This document shows positions 1 through 6,980 of a stretch of DNA of 8,469 nt, one piece after another. The position numbers and the translations under genes were made by a program. Under the pieces are notes generated by a model, which did not search any database, had not been told where the DNA came from, and was given only the letters and a program-made list of their open reading frames with translations. The DNA is from Gammaproteobacteria bacterium (GTDB lineage: Bacteria; Pseudomonadota; Gammaproteobacteria; HK1): the NCBI GenBank assembly GCA_022822245.1, contig JAJECB010000415.1, forward strand, positions 1 to 8,469, in the 5' to 3' direction. Every line of letters starts with the position of its first letter. The stretch's first letter is position 1.

Positions 1-156
1 CCGGAGCCGCCTCGGCCACGCCGGGGCGCGAACGGGCCGCCCGGCCGCGGAATGCCCCGGCGGCATCGTTCCGGGCCCGGCCGGACGGTCACGGCGGCGG
101 CGGGTGGCGCCGGACTCGAAATCGGCCTACCCTCGTCCCGGTGCTCCCTGGTCGAC

Positions 157-162
157 GGAGGG
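157..162 (+). promoter_or_regulatory. Ribosome binding site of the TPR gene
   Basis: GGAGGG lies 8 nt before the ATG at 171. It decides the start: an in-frame GTG at 141 would add ten residues (beginning MLPGRRR) ahead of a normal signal peptide and has no comparable Shine-Dalgarno sequence. The first 150 bases of the window show no supported gene and no convincing promoter. Confidence 0.7.
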
Positions 163-170
163 TCGAACCC

Positions 171-740
171 ATGAAGTCACGTTACGGGAAGCCACACATC
201 GGATGGACGGCGGCGCTCGCGCTCCTCGTACTTCCGGCCCCCGCGGCCGCGGACCAGACCGACCCCCGCCTCACGCCCCTCTTCGAGGTCCTGCGAAGCG
301 CGACGACCCCGGACCGAATCGGGTACGCCGAGCGGTTCATCTGGATGCTCTGGCACGAGAGCGGTCGCGAGGACGTGGACCGCCTGATGGAGACGGGCAT
401 CGAGGAGATGGGCTCGGGGCGTCTTCGCAAGTCCATCGCCACGTTCGGTCGGGTCATCGACCTCGCGCCGGAGTTCGCCGAGGGCTGGAACAAGCGCGCC
501 ACCGCCCGCTACCTCGCGGGTGAGTTCGACGCCTCGATCGAGGACGTGGAGCGCACCCTCGCCCTCGAGCCCCGTCACTTCGGCGCCCTGTCGGGCCTCG
601 GGCTTCTCCATCTCGCCAAGGGGGACGAGCTCGGTGCGCTCCGCGCGTTCGAGGCGACACTCGAGGTGCATCCGCGCGCGCCCGCGGCCCGATTCTACGT
701 GCAGCGCCTGCGCGCGAAGCTCAAGGTGAAATCCACCTGA
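171..740 (+). CDS. Secreted tetratricopeptide-repeat protein
   Basis: This 189-residue protein probably acts in the periplasm as a protein-binding scaffold; no enzyme motif is visible. Residues 1-27 look like a Sec signal peptide: a basic start (MKSRYGK), a hydrophobic core (AALALLVLPAP), and a likely AAA cleavage site before DQTDPRL. Three TPR units follow at about residues 70-103, 104-137 and 138-171, each with the usual small/aromatic spacing and ending in a proline (DLAP, ALEP, EVHP). The stretch FAEGWNKRATARYLAGEFD is typical of small exported TPR proteins that I recall from alphaproteobacteria. The start is set by a good Shine-Dalgarno sequence 8 nt upstream. The gene appears to stand alone, 283 nt ahead of the dehydrogenase gene, so no partner can be named. 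The TPR call is secure; the role is unknown. Confidence 0.88.
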   Translation: MKSRYGKPHIGWTAALALLVLPAPAAADQTDPRLTPLFEVLRSATTPDRIGYAERFIWMLWHESGREDVDRLMETGIEEMGSGRLRKSIATFGRVIDLAPEFAEGWNKRATARYLAGEFDASIEDVERTLALEPRHFGALSGLGLLHLAKGDELGALRAFEATLEVHPRAPAARFYVQRLRAKLKVKST

Positions 741-741
741 C

Positions 742-810
742 GGGGCGCAGCCCCCGCACGGAGCGAGCGCCGCCGGACGACCGGCCTGCCCCCCGTCCGC
801 CGGGGCGGAC
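742..810 (+). terminator. Two GC hairpins after the TPR gene, weak terminator candidate
   Basis: Directly after the TPR stop codon, GGGGC/GCCCC can pair around a 3-nt loop (742-754). A second perfect 7-bp inverted repeat, GTCCGCC/GGCGGAC, lies at 795-801 and 804-810. Neither is followed by a T-run, so an intrinsic terminator is not shown, and such repeats also arise by chance in DNA this GC-rich. Confidence 0.2.
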
Positions 811-869
811 CACCCGTGTCCCGTCCGTGCCGAGTGCGGAAGCGGGTGCGGCCGGGGTCGGCCTTCCCT

Positions 870-899
870 TTCGCACACGCTCCGATTCGGAACGATAAT
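870..899 (+). promoter_or_regulatory. Candidate sigma-70-like promoter for the SDR gene
   Basis: GATAAT at 894-899 matches the -10 consensus at five of six positions. TTCGCA at 870-875, 18 bp upstream, matches TTGACA at four of six. It is the most AT-rich patch in the 283-nt gap, about 125 nt ahead of the SDR start. A 7-bp inverted repeat, TCGGAAC (887-893) and GTTCCGA (916-922), brackets the -10 box and could be an operator. This rests only on consensus matching. Confidence 0.25.
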
Positions 900-1023
900 G
901 GGCGGGAAAGGACGTGTTCCGACATCTCTCCATCGCCCGGCCCGAGTGAACCCGGCGTTGGGGTGAGCGTCGTGCGGGGCCGGAGGCCCGTCCATTCATG
1001 AATCCAACGGGAGCCACAGGTCC

Positions 1024-1788
1024 ATGCAGCCAGTCTGTCTCGTGATCGGCGCCGGCGCCGGAATCGGCGGCACGGTCGCCAAACGCTTCGCCCGCGAGGG
1101 CTACCACGCGGTCCTCTGCCGGCGAACCGATCAGGAAGGGCTCGACCGCCTCGTCGCGGACATCGAGAGCGAGGGGGGCAACGCGACGGGCTTCCTGCTG
1201 AATGCGGTCGAACCCGACAGCATCGAGGAGCGGGTGGCCGACGTGGAGGCGAACATCGGTCCGATCGAGGTCGTGGTCTTCAACCTCGGGGCCCAGGTCG
1301 GCGACCGGGCGCTTGGCGATACGAGCTACAAGGTGTTCGAGCGGGGCTGGCGCATGGCGACCTTCGCCCTGTTCCGCACCGCGGTGAGCGTCTGCCCGCA
1401 CATGGAGAAGCGGGGCAAGGGGACGATCCTGGTGACCGCGTCCACCGCCGCGATGCGGGGCAACGCCGCGCAGCATTCGCACGCGGCGGCGATGGCGGCT
1501 CGGCGGATGCTCTGCCAGACCCTCAACGCCGAGTTGAGCGCCAAGGGCATTCACGTCGTCCACATCGTCATCGACGGCATGGTGGATGCACCCGACACCC
1601 TGGGCAAGATGCTCGGACCGGAGGCGTTCCGGAAGCTTCGCGAGGAACGGGGGATGGAGCATGACGGCCTGATCCTCCCGACCGCCATCGCCGACACCTA
1701 TTTCCATCTCGCCCACCAGCATCGTTCCGCCTGGACGCACGAGGTCGACCTGAGGGCGTTCTCCGACCTCCCCTGGTGGAATCGCTGA
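1024..1788 (+). CDS. Short-chain dehydrogenase/reductase-like protein with atypical active site
   Basis: This 254-residue protein has the length and Rossmann fold layout of classical SDR proteins. The N-terminal nucleotide-binding motif is VIGAGAGIGG (residues 7-16). Arg33-Arg34 after the second strand (CRR) would favour NADP(H). VVFNLGA (84-90) stands in for the usual NNAG motif. The segment LVTAS (136-140) places a serine at the catalytic position. Thirteen residues later, where the YxxxK pair belongs, the sequence has His153 and Met157 (HAAAM), and the usual catalytic Asn is not evident. The rest is well preserved, including GIHVVHIVIDG (175-185) and the C-terminal SAWTHEVDLR. The enzyme may therefore use different chemistry, or bind a nucleotide without oxidoreductase activity. 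A GGGAG sequence lies about 10 nt before the ATG. Substrate and pathway cannot be read from the sequence. Confidence 0.85.
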   Translation: MQPVCLVIGAGAGIGGTVAKRFAREGYHAVLCRRTDQEGLDRLVADIESEGGNATGFLLNAVEPDSIEERVADVEANIGPIEVVVFNLGAQVGDRALGDTSYKVFERGWRMATFALFRTAVSVCPHMEKRGKGTILVTASTAAMRGNAAQHSHAAAMAARRMLCQTLNAELSAKGIHVVHIVIDGMVDAPDTLGKMLGPEAFRKLREERGMEHDGLILPTAIADTYFHLAHQHRSAWTHEVDLRAFSDLPWWNR

Positions 1789-1827
1789 CCGGAGCCAAGC
1801 GGCGTCGACGATCGGAGCCGGGCGCGA

Positions 1828-1846
1828 CGGGTGCGGCAGGCGCCCG
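1828..1846 (+). terminator. GC hairpin after the SDR gene, weak terminator candidate
   Basis: CGGGTGC (1828-1834) can pair with GCGCCCG (1840-1846), giving seven pairs including one G-U, around a 5-nt loop, 40 nt after the SDR stop. No T-run follows. The rest of 1789-1940 shows nothing I can support. Confidence 0.15.
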
Positions 1847-1962
1847 CTGTGCTCGAGCGTGCCCGAATCCGGCATTCCCTCCTTGGTTTTGCGGGGTGGG
1901 CCTTCGCCGTCGCACGGCTCCGATGCCACCCCGGATCATGAAATTTCGAGACCGATGATTTA

Positions 1963-1999
1963 CCTTGTAAATTGTCCAGAGCGTGGATAAATTGCAAGG
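1963..1999 (+). promoter_or_regulatory. 37-nt inverted repeat / RNA hairpin abutting the DUF4143 gene start
   Basis: The left arm CCTTGTAAATTGTCCA (1963-1978) and right arm TGGATAAATTGCAAGG (1984-1999) are separated by GAGCG (1979-1983). As DNA the arms are complementary at 13 of 16 positions. As RNA, two of the three DNA mismatches become G-U pairs, leaving a single A-A mismatch, so 15 of 16 positions pair around a 5-nt loop. The right arm ends at the base before the ATG and contains the only Shine-Dalgarno-like sequence, AAGG. The element sits in an AT-rich patch that contrasts with the GC-rich surroundings. It could sequester the ribosome-binding site of the mRNA, act as a dimeric repressor operator, or both. 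The structure is directly visible; the function is inferred. Confidence 0.6.
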
Positions 2000-3172
2000 A
2001 TGCTTCCGCGAATCATCGCCCCCGACATCGTAAGTGCCCTCAACCGCCAGGCTGCGGTGGCCCTCATCGGGCCGCGGCAGGTCGGCAAGACGACGCTCGC
2101 GCTGGAGATCGCCCGGTCGCAGGATGCGCTCTATCTCGATCTCGAGGACCGTGACGACCGCAACCGGCTCGCCGAGCCCACATTGTTTCTCGACAACGCG
2201 GAAGATCGACTCGTCATTCTCGACGAGATCCACCGGATGCCGGAGCTGTTCCAGACGCTACGCGGCGTAATCGACCGAGGCCGGCGCCGAGGGAAGGGCA
2301 AGGGTCGGTTCCTCGTATTGGGTTCGGCGTCGATCGACTTGCTGCGGCAATCGGGCGAGACGCTGGCCGGGCGCATCGCGTACATCGACATGGCGCCGCT
2401 CTCCGCGCTCGAAGTGGAAGACGCCCGGCCGTCGCGCGAACGTCTGTGGCTGCGTGGCGGCTTTCCCGACAGCTACCTGGCCGGGAGCGACCAGGACAGT
2501 CTGGCGTTGCGCAGGGATTTCATCCGCACCTATCTGGAGCGTGACGTAGCGGCGTTCGGCCCGCGCGTGCCCGCCACCACGCTGGAGCGGCTGTGGACTA
2601 TGCTCGCACACCGTCAGGGGACGGTGCTGAACGCCTCGGTGCTCGCCAGAGCGCTGGAAGTGAGCGCGCAGTCGGTGACCCGCTACATCGATCTCCTGGT
2701 GGATCTGCTGCTGGTGCGCCGGCTGCCTCCCCTGCACGCCAACGTCGGCAAGCGTCTCGTGAAGTCGCCCAAGGTCTACGTGCGGGACAGCGGCCTGGTG
2801 CATGCCCTCCTCGGCATCATGTCGCTGGAGCAGCTCGCCGGGCATCCGGTGATCGGCGAGAGCTGGGAAGGGCACGTCATCGAGACACTGGTCTCCGTCC
2901 TGCCGCCTCGCGCAACGCCGTACTTCTACCGGACGAGTGCCGGCGCCGAGATCGACCTCGTGATCGAGCACAACGACGGTACTCGCTGGGCAATCGAGAT
3001 CAAGCGTTCGCTGTCCGCCCGGATCGGGCCCGGCTTCCGTCTTGCCTGCGCGGACCTCGGGCCAGCGCGTGCCTTCGTCGTGCACGCTGGCGACGACCGC
3101 TACCCGCTCTCGGAAACCCTGGAGGCAATCAGCGTTCGTGCGCTCGCCGGCGAGCTGCGCGCCCGATCATGA
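2000..3172 (+). CDS. AAA_14/DUF4143 ATP-binding protein
   Basis: This 390-residue protein belongs to the widespread COG1373-type ATPases, whose biological role is not settled. The N-terminal ATPase domain has Walker A GPRQVGKT (24-31), Walker B LVILDE (71-76) and the sensor-like strand LVLGSAS (105-111). RDFIRTYLERDV (172-183) is the usual linker motif. Residues about 205-240 (SVLARALEVSAQSVTRYID) look like a winged helix. The C-terminal DUF4143 region has a PD-(D/E)XK-like core: Glu290, Asp319 in AEIDL, and Glu333/Lys335 in IEIKRS. All key residues are present, so the protein looks intact. The family's length is normally close to 400. The gene is solitary, preceded by an AT-rich patch with a hairpin on its start codon, and ends 52 nt from a convergent gene. 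That setting suggests an acquired, tightly controlled accessory gene. It could relate to defence or stress, but nothing in the sequence proves it. Confidence 0.9.
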   Translation: MLPRIIAPDIVSALNRQAAVALIGPRQVGKTTLALEIARSQDALYLDLEDRDDRNRLAEPTLFLDNAEDRLVILDEIHRMPELFQTLRGVIDRGRRRGKGKGRFLVLGSASIDLLRQSGETLAGRIAYIDMAPLSALEVEDARPSRERLWLRGGFPDSYLAGSDQDSLALRRDFIRTYLERDVAAFGPRVPATTLERLWTMLAHRQGTVLNASVLARALEVSAQSVTRYIDLLVDLLLVRRLPPLHANVGKRLVKSPKVYVRDSGLVHALLGIMSLEQLAGHPVIGESWEGHVIETLVSVLPPRATPYFYRTSAGAEIDLVIEHNDGTRWAIEIKRSLSARIGPGFRLACADLGPARAFVVHAGDDRYPLSETLEAISVRALAGELRARS

Positions 3173-3224
3173 TGCACCGGGTCTTTCCGCCACCGCGCGA
3201 CCCGCCGGGCGCCAACTTGCGCGG

Positions 3225-4853
3225 CTACTCGCCAATCACCCCCGCGCCCGCCGACTCGAGGTCGAATGCGGCGGCGACGAGGGCGCGCGTATAGGGCTCG
3301 TGCGGCTCGCGGAAGATCCGGGCCGCGGGGCCCCGTTCCACGACCGAACCATCCCGCATCACCAGCACCTCGTGGCTCATTGCCCGGACGACGCGCAAGT
3401 CGTGGCTGATGAAGAGGTAGGCGAGTCGGTACCGGGTCTGGAGTGACCGGAGCAGGGTCACGATCTGGGCCTGGACGGAGACGTCGAGGGCCGAGGTCGG
3501 CTCATCGAGCACGACGAAGCGTGGCTTGAGGACGATCGCCCGGGCGATGGCGACGCGCTGGCGCTGGCCGCCGGAGAACTCGTGCGGATAGCGGTGGCGG
3601 GAGTCGGGGTCGAGCCCGACCTCGTCGAGCGCCTCCACGATGAGGGCCTCGCGTTCCGCCGCGCCGCCCCCGACATCGTGCACCCGGAGCCCCTCCTCGA
3701 CGATCTGGCCGACAGACATCCGTGGGCTGAGGCTGCCGTAGGGGTCCTGGAAGACGATCTGCATCTCGCGCCGCAGCGGGCGCAGGGCGCGCGAGCGGAG
3801 CGCGTCGATGGGTTTTCCCAGGAACGCGATCTGCCCTTCGCTCGCCTGGAGCTTCAGCATGGCGAGCCCGAGGGTGGTCTTCCCCGAGCCGCTCTCGCCG
3901 ACCACGCCCACCGTCTCGCCCTCTCGGACCTCCAGGGAGACCCCGTCCACCGCCCGGACGTGGCCCACGGTGCGCCGGAGTATCCCGCGCCGGATGGGGA
4001 ACCAGACCTTGAGCCGCTCGACCTGCATCGCCCGGTCGGCCTCCGGCGGGGCGCGGTCGGCCTCTCCGCCCGGGGTGGCGGCGAGGAGGTGGCGGGTGTA
4101 GGGATGCTCCGGGGCGTCGAACACCCGGCGCATCGGCCCGGACTCGACGATGCTTCCGGAGTTCATGACGTAGACCCGGTCGGCCATCTTGCGCACGATT
4201 CCGAGGTCGTGGGTAATGAGGAGGAGCGCCATTCCGAGCCGTTCCCGCAGCTCCCGGAGAAGCTCGAGGATCTGGGCCTGGATGGTCACGTCGAGCGCAG
4301 TGGTGGGCTCGTCCGCGATCAGGAGATCGGGGTCGTTCGCGAGGGCCATCGCGATCATGACCCGCTGGCGCTGGCCGCCGGAGAGCTGGTGCGGATAGGA
4401 GGCGAGGCGAAGCTCGGCATCGCGGAGGTGGACGAGTTCGAGCAGCTCGAGGACCCGCTCCCGGGCCGCCGAGGCGCCGATCGACTGGTGGAGGCGGAGG
4501 GCTTCGCGAACCTGCTTCTCGACCGTGTGGAGCGGATTGAGGGACGTCATCGGCTCCTGGAAGATCATCGACATGCGTCGCCCTCGGAGCGCCCGCATCG
4601 TCGCCGGGGGCGCGTCGAGGAGGGACTCGCCGTCGAACTCGATGCGCCCGCCGGGATGCCACGCTTGCGGATAGGGAAGGAGCCGGAGGACGGACAGGGC
4701 GGTGACCGACTTGCCGGACCCGCTCTCCCCGACGAGAGCGACCGACTCGCCGCGGCCCACCTCGAGCGAGACCCCGCGGACCGCCTCGACCGCCTCGCCG
4801 CTCGTGCGGAAGCGCACGTGCAGGTCGGCGATGGAGAGGAGGGGCTTCGCCAT
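3225..4853 (-). CDS. Fused two-domain peptide-type ABC transporter ATPase (DppD-DppF/YejF-like)
   Basis: This 542-residue cytoplasmic ATPase energises import of peptides or related solutes. It carries two complete ABC domains in one chain, as in YejF or GsiA. Domain 1: Walker A GESGSGKS (42-49), Q-loop FQE (98-100), signature LSGGQ (157-161), Walker B LLIADE (177-182), His215. Domain 2: Walker A GESGSGKT (319-326), Q-loop FQD (368-370), signature FSGGQ (426-430), Walker B FVVLDE (446-451), His484. Each domain ends in the oligopeptide/dipeptide-type tail ([13 protein letters not shown] and [15 protein letters not shown]). Both sites look catalytically competent. The start at [13 protein letters not shown] is where such proteins normally begin. 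The frame stays open to 5108, but the extra 85 codons are Arg/Gly-rich, resemble no ABC N-terminus and overlap a relic on the other strand. The gene is last in a leftward series behind two GGT-family genes. No permease or binding protein is in the window. The transported substrate is unknown. Confidence 0.92.
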   Translation of the reverse strand: MAKPLLSIADLHVRFRTSGEAVEAVRGVSLEVGRGESVALVGESGSGKSVTALSVLRLLPYPQAWHPGGRIEFDGESLLDAPPATMRALRGRRMSMIFQEPMTSLNPLHTVEKQVREALRLHQSIGASAARERVLELLELVHLRDAELRLASYPHQLSGGQRQRVMIAMALANDPDLLIADEPTTALDVTIQAQILELLRELRERLGMALLLITHDLGIVRKMADRVYVMNSGSIVESGPMRRVFDAPEHPYTRHLLAATPGGEADRAPPEADRAMQVERLKVWFPIRRGILRRTVGHVRAVDGVSLEVREGETVGVVGESGSGKTTLGLAMLKLQASEGQIAFLGKPIDALRSRALRPLRREMQIVFQDPYGSLSPRMSVGQIVEEGLRVHDVGGGAAEREALIVEALDEVGLDPDSRHRYPHEFSGGQRQRVAIARAIVLKPRFVVLDEPTSALDVSVQAQIVTLLRSLQTRYRLAYLFISHDLRVVRAMSHEVLVMRDGSVVERGPAARIFREPHEPYTRALVAAAFDLESAGAGVIGE

Positions 4854-4964
4854 TCTCACGCTACCCCGCGCTTCACCGGCTTCGGCCGCGTGTGCCCTGC
4901 GCCGAGAAGGGCAACGTGTCCGGGATCTCCGCGATACCCCTGCACTTGGGAGGATTGCCTCCTT

Positions 4965-5083
4965 CATGCGTTTCTCGTCGTGGACGGGGAGGTTGTTCCG
5001 CTCGACGTCCCGGACGGACCCGTCTCGGCGTGACCGTCGACCCCGACCGCCTCGCAAAATACCGCCCCGACCTCCTGGCGTGA
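4965..5083 (+). pseudogene. C-terminal relic of a mandelate racemase/muconate lactonizing enzyme-like protein, frameshifted
   Basis: Between two leftward genes, the plus strand encodes HAFLVVDGEVVPLDVPDGP and then runs to a stop at 5031-5033. The next frame, from 5024, encodes LGVTVDPDRLAKYRPDLLA and stops at 5081-5083. Adding one G beside position 5022 (CCCGTC to CCCGGTC) joins them through PDGPGLGVTVDPDRLAKYR. A dG-x-(v)-PdgPGLGv-x-vD-x-x-x-l-x-x-Y ending is the characteristic C-terminus of enolase-superfamily MR/MLE proteins. The second reading frame is strongly GC-biased at third positions, as expected of former coding DNA here. The remaining 300 or so residues cannot be present, because the ABC gene occupies the minus strand from 4853 leftwards. 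A weaker possible extension in the second frame (SGISAIPLHLGGLPPS, about 4913-4960) might be more of the relic. No homology search was possible. Confidence 0.6.
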
Positions 5084-5114
5084 GGCACCCGCGCCGGACG
5101 ACTCCCAAGCCTCA

Positions 5115-6857
5115 TCACCAGCCCGCGGCGTAGGCGGCGCGGCGCGGATCGGCTCCGCCCTCCAGCACGCCGCTCCGCGTATCGCGGCGGATTGCGCAGA
5201 CCGAGCCTGCAAGGTACGTCCAGTCCGGCCACCATCGGGCATCGTGTCCCAGCTCCGCCAACGCCGGCACCACCTCCGGATGCATGCGGGACTCCGCCTG
5301 GAGTCGGCCCGGCAGGGTCTCGTGCGGCCAGAAGGACGAGGGGAAGCCGTACGAGGCGATGCGCGGCATTTCCACCGCCGTCTGCAGGTCCATGCCCCAC
5401 AGGGCGACGTTGAGCAGCACCTGGAGCATGGCCTGGACCTGCACGTCGCCGCCCGGGGTCCCGAAGGGCATGACGAAGCCCCCCTCGCGCACCGCGAGAG
5501 CGGGATTGGGGGTGAGCCGCGGCCGCTTCCCCGGAGCGACGGCGCACGGGTGTTCGGGATCGGTCCAGGCGCTGATGCCGCGGGGGGAGCAGAAGAGCCC
5601 CGTTCCGGGCACGAGCGGGTGGTTGGTGGAGCCATCGCTCGGCGTGGCCGAGAACGCGTTGCCGTCCCCGTCGACGGCGCAAACGTAGGAGGTGTCGGCG
5701 GCGCTCAGGGCCTCCGGCGAATCGCCCACCGGCGCGGGCCCGCCCGGCCCGGGCCACGGGACGCCGTCCACCTTCCCGGGGGGCGGTTGGTCGGGCCAGG
5801 CCTCCCGCTCGCGGATCATCGCTCGGCGTTCGGCCGCATAGCCCCTGTCGAGCAGGGCGTTCATGGGCACCGACACGAACTTCGGATCGCCGTAGTACGC
5901 GTCGCGGTCCGCGGCCGCGAGCCTGATCGTCTCGGCGAGGGCGTGCAGGTAGCCGGGGGTGTTGTGACCCATGGCCCCGAGGTCCATTCCGTCGAGGACG
6001 TTGAGGGCCTGGAGCAGCATCGGGCCCTGGCACCATGGCCCGCAGCCGTATACGTCGAGATCGCCGAACCGGGTTCGGACGGGGGGCTCCGCCCCCACGC
6101 GGAACCGGGCAAGATCCTCTTCGGTCACGAGGCCGCCGTTCTCCCCATGGAAGCGGGCAATCGCGCGCGCGATGTCACCCCGGTAGAAGGCATCGCGCGC
6201 CGCCCGCAAACCTGCATTCCGGTCGCCGCTCCCCTTTGCCCGCTCCTCGTCGGCGAGATACTGGAGGCTCGCGGCGAGGTCCGTCTGCACGAGCCGGTCG
6301 CCGACGCGCGGGGGCTCCCCTCCGGGCAGGTATACGGCGGCGCTCGTGGGCCACGACGCGAAGGTGCCGCGGTGCTCGCGGATCTGCTGAGCGAGCATGG
6401 GGTAGACCGGGAAACCGTCCCGGGCGAACTGGATCGCGGCCGACGCCGCCTCGCCGAAGGTGAGCGTGCCGAAGCGTTCGAGGGCGGTGATCCAGGCGTC
6501 GGGCGCCCCGGGGACCACGCACCGCAGGAGTCCGACCGGGATCTCCCCCGCGTGGTGCTCGTGGAAGTAGTCGCACGACGCCGCCCGGGGCCAGGGACCG
6601 AGGCCGCTCAACGTGGTTACCTCGCCCGTGCCAGCCATGCGGACGAGGATGGGTGCGACGCCGGCGAAGCCGACGTACCCGGGCTCCAGCACGCCGAGCG
6701 CGACCCCGGCCGCGACGCCCGCGTCGACCGCGTTGCCGCCGCCTTCGAGCACCGCGAGTCCGGCCTGGGCGGCCATGGGATGGCCGCAAACCACCATGTG
6801 GCGCGTGCCGCGGAGGCAGGGCCGCCAGGGGGTTGAAGTGGCTGTTTTCGCCAGCAT
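5115..6857 (-). CDS. Gamma-glutamyltransferase-family Ntn hydrolase, copy 1
   Basis: This 580-residue protein is a threonine-type N-terminal-nucleophile hydrolase that should self-cleave into large and small subunits. The N-terminal family motif is GHPMAAQAGLAVLEGGGNAVDA (25-46). The probable self-cleavage site is DTSYVCAVD, with Thr389 as nucleophile (codon 5691-5693), after a Pro/Gly-rich linker. GNAFSATPSD (399-408), KRPRLTPNP (444-452), GTPGGD (466-471) and a C-terminal GGADPRRAAY follow. Canonical gamma-glutamyl recognition features are missing: the FRE-x-AP Arg loop is replaced by LSGLGPWPRAA, and the Ser-Ser of PLSSM by Leu-Thr. The substrate is therefore probably not glutathione. No signal peptide is visible, unlike secreted GGTs. 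The start is set by GGAGGAG just upstream. An in-frame ATG at 6977 would add 40 uncharacteristic residues. The gene is downstream of a paralogue and upstream of a peptide-type ABC ATPase. Confidence 0.9.
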   Translation of the reverse strand: MLAKTATSTPWRPCLRGTRHMVVCGHPMAAQAGLAVLEGGGNAVDAGVAAGVALGVLEPGYVGFAGVAPILVRMAGTGEVTTLSGLGPWPRAASCDYFHEHHAGEIPVGLLRCVVPGAPDAWITALERFGTLTFGEAASAAIQFARDGFPVYPMLAQQIREHRGTFASWPTSAAVYLPGGEPPRVGDRLVQTDLAASLQYLADEERAKGSGDRNAGLRAARDAFYRGDIARAIARFHGENGGLVTEEDLARFRVGAEPPVRTRFGDLDVYGCGPWCQGPMLLQALNVLDGMDLGAMGHNTPGYLHALAETIRLAAADRDAYYGDPKFVSVPMNALLDRGYAAERRAMIREREAWPDQPPPGKVDGVPWPGPGGPAPVGDSPEALSAADTSYVCAVDGDGNAFSATPSDGSTNHPLVPGTGLFCSPRGISAWTDPEHPCAVAPGKRPRLTPNPALAVREGGFVMPFGTPGGDVQVQAMLQVLLNVALWGMDLQTAVEMPRIASYGFPSSFWPHETLPGRLQAESRMHPEVVPALAELGHDARWWPDWTYLAGSVCAIRRDTRSGVLEGGADPRRAAYAAGW

Positions 6858-6861
6858 GAGC

Positions 6862-6868
6862 TCCTCCG
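6862..6868 (-). promoter_or_regulatory. Ribosome binding site of GGT-family copy 1
   Basis: On the minus strand GGAGGAG precedes the ATG at 6857 with only a few bases between, the strongest Shine-Dalgarno sequence in the leftward unit. The alternative ATG at 6977 directly abuts AGGAG with no spacer. The 123 nt between this start and the stop of the upstream copy (6858-6980) show no promoter or hairpin I can support. Confidence 0.6.
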
Positions 6869-6980
6869 GTCGTCCGATTTCCATCCGACCCGACGGGGCG
6901 AGGGCGACCCCCGGGCCGTACGTTTGCGAAGAAGGCGGAGAGGCCCCTTCGGAGAGGAGATGGGGCGGAATTGTCATCTC

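Noticed and set aside
721..1929. A 402-codon open frame on the minus strand across the SDR gene and its flanks
   Set aside because: It is antisense to the motif-bearing SDR gene and runs through intergenic DNA without recognisable domains.
3173..3224. A bidirectional terminator between the convergent DUF4143 and ABC genes (CGGGTC 3178-3183 with GACCCG 3199-3204)
   Set aside because: The stem is only 6 bp with a 15-nt loop and no T-run on either strand, so it is not distinguishable from chance in GC-rich DNA.
4856..4945. A possible 29-codon GTG-started leader peptide on the minus strand, ending 2 nt before the ABC start, with AAGGAGG at 4958-4964 and a GGAGG/CCTCC hairpin
   Set aside because: The Shine-Dalgarno sequence is 12 nt from the GTG and inside the hairpin, the peptide has no recognisable features, and the region is partly explained by the relic. 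It could be revisited if translation coupling is shown.
3582..5033. A 483-codon open frame on the plus strand across the ABC ATPase gene
   Set aside because: It lies antisense to a gene with all ABC motifs intact. Its translation is an Arg/Glu/Asp/His-rich shadow without family motifs, except for the last 20 or so codons, which belong to the enolase-superfamily relic.
4854..5108. N-terminal extension of the ABC ATPase to 5108, or to an internal ATG at 4967
   Set aside because: The added residues are Arg/Gly-rich and unlike any ABC N-terminus, while [13 protein letters not shown] is the normal beginning. The interval overlaps the opposite-strand relic.
5244..6836. A 530-codon open frame on the plus strand across GGT copy 1
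   Set aside because: It is antisense to a clear GGT-family gene. Long open antisense frames are expected in DNA with strongly GC-biased third positions, and the translation is low-complexity.
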